Under the pieces are notes generated by a model. That model was given only the letters and a program-made list of their open reading frames with translations. It had not been told where the DNA came from and made no database searches. From an uncultured Clostridia bacterium (GTDB lineage Bacteria; Bacillota; Clostridia; Christensenellales; Borkfalkiaceae), in assembly GCA_944376295.1 (NCBI GenBank), contig CALWCE010000007.1:37438-101437 (forward strand): DNA of 64,000 nt, in the 5' to 3' direction. How positions within the stretch are numbered: position 1 is the first letter of the stretch; every line of letters starts with the position of its first letter. This document shows positions 60,365 through 64,000 of this stretch, one piece after another. A program made the position numbers and the translations under genes.

Positions 60365-61486
60365 ATGAAGATCGCATTGATCGGCTGCAGCGGCAGCATC
60401 GGCAGGCAAGTTGCCGAAGTCGTGCGGGAGCACCCCGCACATTTTTGTTTTTCCGCGCTCATCGGCGGGCGGGACAAAGCGGCGCTCTCGGCGCTTTGCA
60501 ATGAGTTCCGCCCCGCCTTTGCGGGGCTTGCGGAGGGGGGAGAGGTCTCTCTTCCCGAAGGCACCCGCCTTCTGCGCGGAGAAGAAATTTTGGAGCACGC
60601 CTTCGACGGCGCGGACGTCGCCCTCATCGCGGCGGGCGGCTTTGCGGGGCTTTCCTACACCCTGCGGGCGGCACGGCTCGGCTTAAAGATCGCCCTTGCC
60701 AACAAGGAATCGCTCGTCTGCGGCGGCGAGCTCGTCCTAAACGCCGTCAATAAGAGCGGGAGCAGCCTCGTTCCCGTGGACAGCGAGCATTCGGCGCTCT
60801 TTCAGGCGCTCTCCTTCCGCCGCGACACGCCCTTTTCTAAGCTCATCTTGACGGCGAGCGGCGGACCCTTCTTCAAGCTCGGGGAAGAGGAATTGAAGAG
60901 AGTGAAGGCGCAGGACGCGCTCCGTCACCCGACATGGAAGATGGGACCCAAGATCACCATCGACAGCGCGACGCTCCTCAACAAGGGGTACGAAGTCATC
61001 GAGGCAAAGTGGCTGTACGGCGCGCCCTTCGAACGCATCGAGGCGGTCGTGCATCCCGAGAGCATCGTGCACTCCCTCGTCTCTTTCCGGGACGGCGCGA
61101 TGATGGCGCAGCTCGGGTATCCCGATATGAAGCTGCCCATCCAGCTCGCGCTCACCTATCCCGAGCGGCTGCCCTGCGTGAGGGAGCTCGATCTCGCCTC
61201 CCTCGGCGCGCTGCATTTCTATTCGCTTCCGAAGGAGAAATTCCCCTGCTATTCGCTCGCGCTTGCGGCGGGGAAGGCGGGCGGCATCGCGCCCACCGTG
61301 CTCAACGCGGCGGCGGAAGTCGCCGTCCATGCCTTCTTGCAGGATGCGATCGCATTCCCGCGCATCGCCGAAATCATCGAGGCGGCGCTCTCGGCGTTTG
61401 CGCGCGAGGACGTCACGTCCTTCGAACAACTCGCTTCTGTCGACGCCCGTGCAAGGAGCTTTGCCCGTAACGTTATCTATGACTGA
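60365..61486 (+). CDS. dxr: 1-deoxy-D-xylulose 5-phosphate reductoisomerase
   Basis: A 373-residue NADPH-dependent enzyme, second step of the MEP isoprenoid pathway that supplies UppS. It has LIGCSGSIGRQVAEV, ALANKESLVCGGELV, the metal site PVDSEHSALFQ, and ASGGPFF, PTWKMGPKITIDSATLLNKG and HPESIVHSLV. ATG 60365 has GGAGG 6 nt upstream and is preferred over ATG 60353, which contains that site. Confidence 0.97.
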   Translation: MKIALIGCSGSIGRQVAEVVREHPAHFCFSALIGGRDKAALSALCNEFRPAFAGLAEGGEVSLPEGTRLLRGEEILEHAFDGADVALIAAGGFAGLSYTLRAARLGLKIALANKESLVCGGELVLNAVNKSGSSLVPVDSEHSALFQALSFRRDTPFSKLILTASGGPFFKLGEEELKRVKAQDALRHPTWKMGPKITIDSATLLNKGYEVIEAKWLYGAPFERIEAVVHPESIVHSLVSFRDGAMMAQLGYPDMKLPIQLALTYPERLPCVRELDLASLGALHFYSLPKEKFPCYSLALAAGKAGGIAPTVLNAAAEVAVHAFLQDAIAFPRIAEIIEAALSAFAREDVTSFEQLASVDARARSFARNVIYD

Positions 61487-62744
61487 ACTTCTCGCTTTCA
61501 ATTGGGGCACGGTGGGTTCCGTGCTCCTCGCCATCCTCATTTTGCTTGCGATGATCACGGTGCACGAATTCGGGCACTACATCGTCGGCAAGCTTTTGAA
61601 TTTCCGCATCAACGAATTTTCCGTCGGCTTCGGCCCCGCGCTCTTCAAACATAAAAACAAGAAGACGGGGGAGCTCTTCTCCGTGCGCCTCATCCCGCTG
61701 GGCGGTTACTGCGCCTTCGACGGCGAGGACGGCATCGCGGCGGAGGAGGGAAATGCCGCAGCGCCCGAAGAGGCGTTCGAGGAGTTCCGTGCGCCGCAAA
61801 CGGCTGCTTTCGAAGAGGAGATGAAAGGCGGGCTTTCCGAGGCGGAGCGGCTCATCCAAGCCTCCTCGACGACGCTGCAGCCCAAGGGGGAGCCCTTCAC
61901 CAAACGACCGCCGTGGGCGCGCATCCTCGTGCTCGTCGCGGGGGCGTTCATGAACTACATTTTTGCGGTCGTCCTCATCCTCATCGAGTTCTTCGCCTGC
62001 GGACAGACGCTCATCGCCGTCTACGAAGTCGCTCCCGCCGAAGGGGAGTACGCCGCCTATTCGCTCGCCGATCAGGACATCATTTTAGAGGCGGACGGCA
62101 GGGACGTGTATCTCACGACCGACCTTCTTGCGGCGCTCCACGGCAAGAAACAGGGCTATCTCGTGCCCTTCACCGTCTCCCGCGTCGTCGAGTGGGAGGA
62201 GGGCGCCGCAAAGCGGCGGGAGAAGACGCAAGTCACCGTCATGCTGCGCGCGGACGTTCGGGATGCGTCGAGCGCCGATACTGACCTTCTATGGCGCGCG
62301 CTCGGCGCGGCGCAGGACGAAGAGGGCAGCTTTTTGATGGCGAACGCCGCCGCCAGGTTCGGATTTTTCGAAACCGTCGGCCGTTCCTTCGTCTATTCCT
62401 TCAAGATCGCAGGCTCCATCTTCCGCGTCCTCGGCGAACTGTTGACGGGCAGGCTGGGGCTCGACGCCTTCGGCGGTCCGGTGACGACCATCTCCATGAC
62501 GGCGCAGCTCGCTTCGATGGGGCTCAGATATTTTTTGGAGATCGCGGGCTATATCGGCGTCAACCTCGCCGTCTTCAACCTCTTGCCCATCCCCGCGCTC
62601 GACGGGAGCAAGGTGGTGTTCACCGCCATCGAATGGGTGCGCGGCAAGCCCATCTCCCGCAAGGTCGAGGCGGTCATCCACACCGTGGGCTTTTTGCTGA
62701 TCTTAGGCTTTGCCCTGCTCGTGGATATTCTGCAATTTGTATAA
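61479..62744 (+). CDS. rseP: RseP/RasP-type site-2 intramembrane zinc metalloprotease
   Basis: A 421-residue S2P protease. Zinc site HEFGH is in helix 1 (AMITVHEFGHYIVGKLLNF), followed by NEFSVGFGPALFKH and IPLGGY. A PDZ-like domain covers about 185-290. The C-terminal motif NLLPIPALDGSKVVF holds the third zinc ligand. An acidic insertion (AAEEGNAAAPEEAFEEF) lies between the first helix and the PDZ domain. The start overlaps the dxr stop by 8 nt. Substrates are probably anti-sigma factors or signal-peptide remnants. Confidence 0.94.
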   Translation: MTELLAFNWGTVGSVLLAILILLAMITVHEFGHYIVGKLLNFRINEFSVGFGPALFKHKNKKTGELFSVRLIPLGGYCAFDGEDGIAAEEGNAAAPEEAFEEFRAPQTAAFEEEMKGGLSEAERLIQASSTTLQPKGEPFTKRPPWARILVLVAGAFMNYIFAVVLILIEFFACGQTLIAVYEVAPAEGEYAAYSLADQDIILEADGRDVYLTTDLLAALHGKKQGYLVPFTVSRVVEWEEGAAKRREKTQVTVMLRADVRDASSADTDLLWRALGAAQDEEGSFLMANAAARFGFFETVGRSFVYSFKIAGSIFRVLGELLTGRLGLDAFGGPVTTISMTAQLASMGLRYFLEIAGYIGVNLAVFNLLPIPALDGSKVVFTAIEWVRGKPISRKVEAVIHTVGFLLILGFALLVDILQFV

Positions 62745-62750
62745 AATGAG

Positions 62751-62779
62751 GCGCGCCCGCGAAAGATCCGCGGGCGCGC
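62751..62779 (-). terminator. Stem-loop between rseP and the convergent ThiT gene
   Basis: A perfect 11-bp stem (GCGCGCCCGCG with CGCGGGCGCGC) with a 7-nt loop. Only the minus-strand side is followed by T-rich sequence (CTCATTTTAT), so it more likely ends the ThiT transcript. Confidence 0.6.
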
Positions 62780-62803
62780 TGCTGCAATATCGGGAGTGTT
62801 GTG

Positions 62804-63955
62804 TTATGCCTGAGGGGGAACTGCCTGTTCCTCCGCCGCGGGCTGAGCAGCAGGCTTTGCGTTGTTGAAGCGCTTCACCTGCCTGACGAACGCTCTGGAA
62901 CTGAACAGGATGGCTGCCGCCACGATGGCGATGGCGATATCGGGCAGCACATAGCCCGCCTGGTAGGTGAGGCTGTAAAGCCACACGGGCTGACCTTCGG
63001 GCGCCCACATGCCGAAGGCGAACATGCCCGAAAGGAAGTGCATCACGAAGCGCGAAAGCCCCGCGACGGCGCCGCCGAGCGCGATCTGCACCTGGGGAAC
63101 TTTATCGAGCGCTTTGACCTTTGCAAAGCAGCCCGCAAGCCCGATGCACATGAAGGCGAGGGGATAGTCGAGGAGGAACTGCGCGGGGTGCAGGATGTAG
63201 GGATCCTGGAACGCCTGCAGAATGCCGTAGATGAACCCTGCGAACACGCCCTTCCTGGTGCCGAACATATAGGAGTAGATCATGAGGGGCACGAGGGAAG
63301 CGATGGTGATGGAGCCGCCCTGGGGCATCTTGACGATGCGAAGATAGGAGAGGGCAAAGCTCATGGCGATGCAGACGGCGGCATACGAGATGGCTTTGGT
63401 ATCGAAGCCCTTCTTATCGCCCTTCCCCGTGAGGAAGGCCGCGGCGAGCACGGCGACGATGGCGACGGCTGCCGAAATGTAGAGGGCGACGGACTCGACT
63501 TCGTCGTTGGTGGTGCCGTTCATATCGGCGGCTTCGCCTGACTCATAGTAGATGCCCATGCAGACGAGGGAAGCGACGAGCGCCCCCGCGATGAGCACGC
63601 CCGAGATCGCATACGTCACGGCGCAGCGCTTGATAAAGAGCAGCACCGCGCTCACGGCGATCGCTCCGATGAGGGAGACGAGGGGCGCAAACAGGGTGAG
63701 GGTGATGCCGTCTTCAAGGAAGGTGAAGGTGAGCAGCGTGATGCCCACGGCGCACGCATAGACGACGAAGAAGATGAGGCTCGCTTTGAGGAAGGGCGTC
63801 CTTTTTTCGCCGCGGATGAGGAGCACGCAGGCGAGGAAGGCAAGCGCCAAGGCGATGGTCGCCCAGAAGCAGACGCCGCGCGCGATGTTCATGGGCGAAT
63901 CGAAGAGGATGGGGTACCACTCTGCTTCATCCGCCAAAAGGGAGTTGAGTAACAT
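62804..63955 (-). CDS. thiT: ThiT/YuaJ-type energy-coupled thiamine transporter with extra N-terminal membrane domain
   Basis: A 383-residue membrane protein. The C-terminal half (about 190-365) matches ThiT/YuaJ: KMPQGGSITIASLVPLMIYS, HPAQFLLDYPLAFMCIGLAG, and MWAPEGQPVWLYSLTYQAGY near the end. ThiT is the thiamine-binding S component of an ECF transporter and is normally about 190 residues. Here about 185 N-terminal residues add five or so further transmembrane helices of unknown role, and there is an Ala/Pro-rich tail. GGAGG lies 6 nt before the ATG. A TPP riboswitch would be expected upstream but only 45 bases remain in the window. No ECF ATPase genes are nearby. Confidence 0.85.
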   Translation of the reverse strand: MLLNSLLADEAEWYPILFDSPMNIARGVCFWATIALALAFLACVLLIRGEKRTPFLKASLIFFVVYACAVGITLLTFTFLEDGITLTLFAPLVSLIGAIAVSAVLLFIKRCAVTYAISGVLIAGALVASLVCMGIYYESGEAADMNGTTNDEVESVALYISAAVAIVAVLAAAFLTGKGDKKGFDTKAISYAAVCIAMSFALSYLRIVKMPQGGSITIASLVPLMIYSYMFGTRKGVFAGFIYGILQAFQDPYILHPAQFLLDYPLAFMCIGLAGCFAKVKALDKVPQVQIALGGAVAGLSRFVMHFLSGMFAFGMWAPEGQPVWLYSLTYQAGYVLPDIAIAIVAAAILFSSRAFVRQVKRFNNAKPAAQPAAEEQAVPPQA

Positions 63956-64000
63956 AAAAAACCTCCATAATTTTTTTGAGTTACCCGCCTCGGCGGACTG

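Noticed and set aside
63956-64000. Possible TPP riboswitch before the ThiT gene
   Set aside because: Only 45 bases remain and none of the TPP aptamer core is visible; the window ends too soon to judge.
1-64000. tRNA or rRNA genes, insertion sequences, integrase/attachment sites, phage genes
   Set aside because: I found no convincing T-arm pattern, rRNA segment, transposase, recombinase or phage structural gene on either strand.

Overview
The window is GC-rich chromosomal DNA from an anaerobic bacterium of the Firmicutes type, probably an uncultured Clostridia member. The evidence is gene order and content: the yqfC-yqfD-phoH-yqfF-ybeY-era-yqzL-recO block and the rpsB-tsf-pyrH-frr-uppS-cdsA-dxr-rseP block match the Bacillus/Clostridium layout. 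There is also a V-type ATPase, an FprA flavoprotein next to rubredoxin (oxygen detoxification in anaerobes), and many surface lipoproteins but no outer-membrane genes. Promoters are sigma-A-like with 17-bp spacers, and most genes have AGGAGG-type ribosome binding sites. Exact placement (for example Christensenellales-like) is a guess.

Layout. 1-5.1 kb: 5' end of a tRNA nucleotidyltransferase, divergent lipid kinase and PAS-SpoIIE phosphatase, then a minus-strand set (small membrane protein, YfcE-like phosphoesterase, HAD phosphatase, zinc-less MDR reductase). 5.3-13.1 kb: rpmE, a DUF1385-PrmC fusion, prfA, an aspartate-type aminotransferase, a P-loop protein, thrC and gap. 13.2-17.6 kb: four lipoprotein genes (BspA-like leucine-rich repeats and small paralogues). 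17.7-23.6 kb: the yqfC-to-recO operon. 23.7-33.6 kb: DUF3737 gene, fba, a 1028-residue repeat lipoprotein, trpS, DUF5685, a J-like protein, a membrane protein and an RlmD-type methyltransferase. 33.8-39.5 kb: a giant GH43 lipoprotein, likely an arabinan-degrading enzyme. 39.7-48.4 kb: a complete V-type ATPase operon (G/H-I-K-E-C-F-A-B-D) whose c subunit carries the Na+ ligand set. 48.5-53.3 kb: FprA, rubredoxin, lon, engB. 53.3-54.2 kb: a non-coding control region and a membrane-bound HTH regulator. 54.3-62.7 kb: translation, nucleotide and envelope genes. 62.8-64 kb: an N-terminally extended ThiT thiamine transporter.

The most unusual signal is the 567-base gap between tsf and a cytidylate-kinase-like gene. 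It holds two tandem copies of a four-hairpin RNA-like element, and the stems differ between the copies in ways that keep base pairing. Other notable points are a divergent promoter pair sharing one palindromic -35 hexamer, at least two apparently leaderless genes with strong promoters, an 11-bp phased repeat array upstream of a switch-like leader with an attenuator, and modular shuffling of signal peptides and cysteine-rich repeats among the surface lipoproteins.
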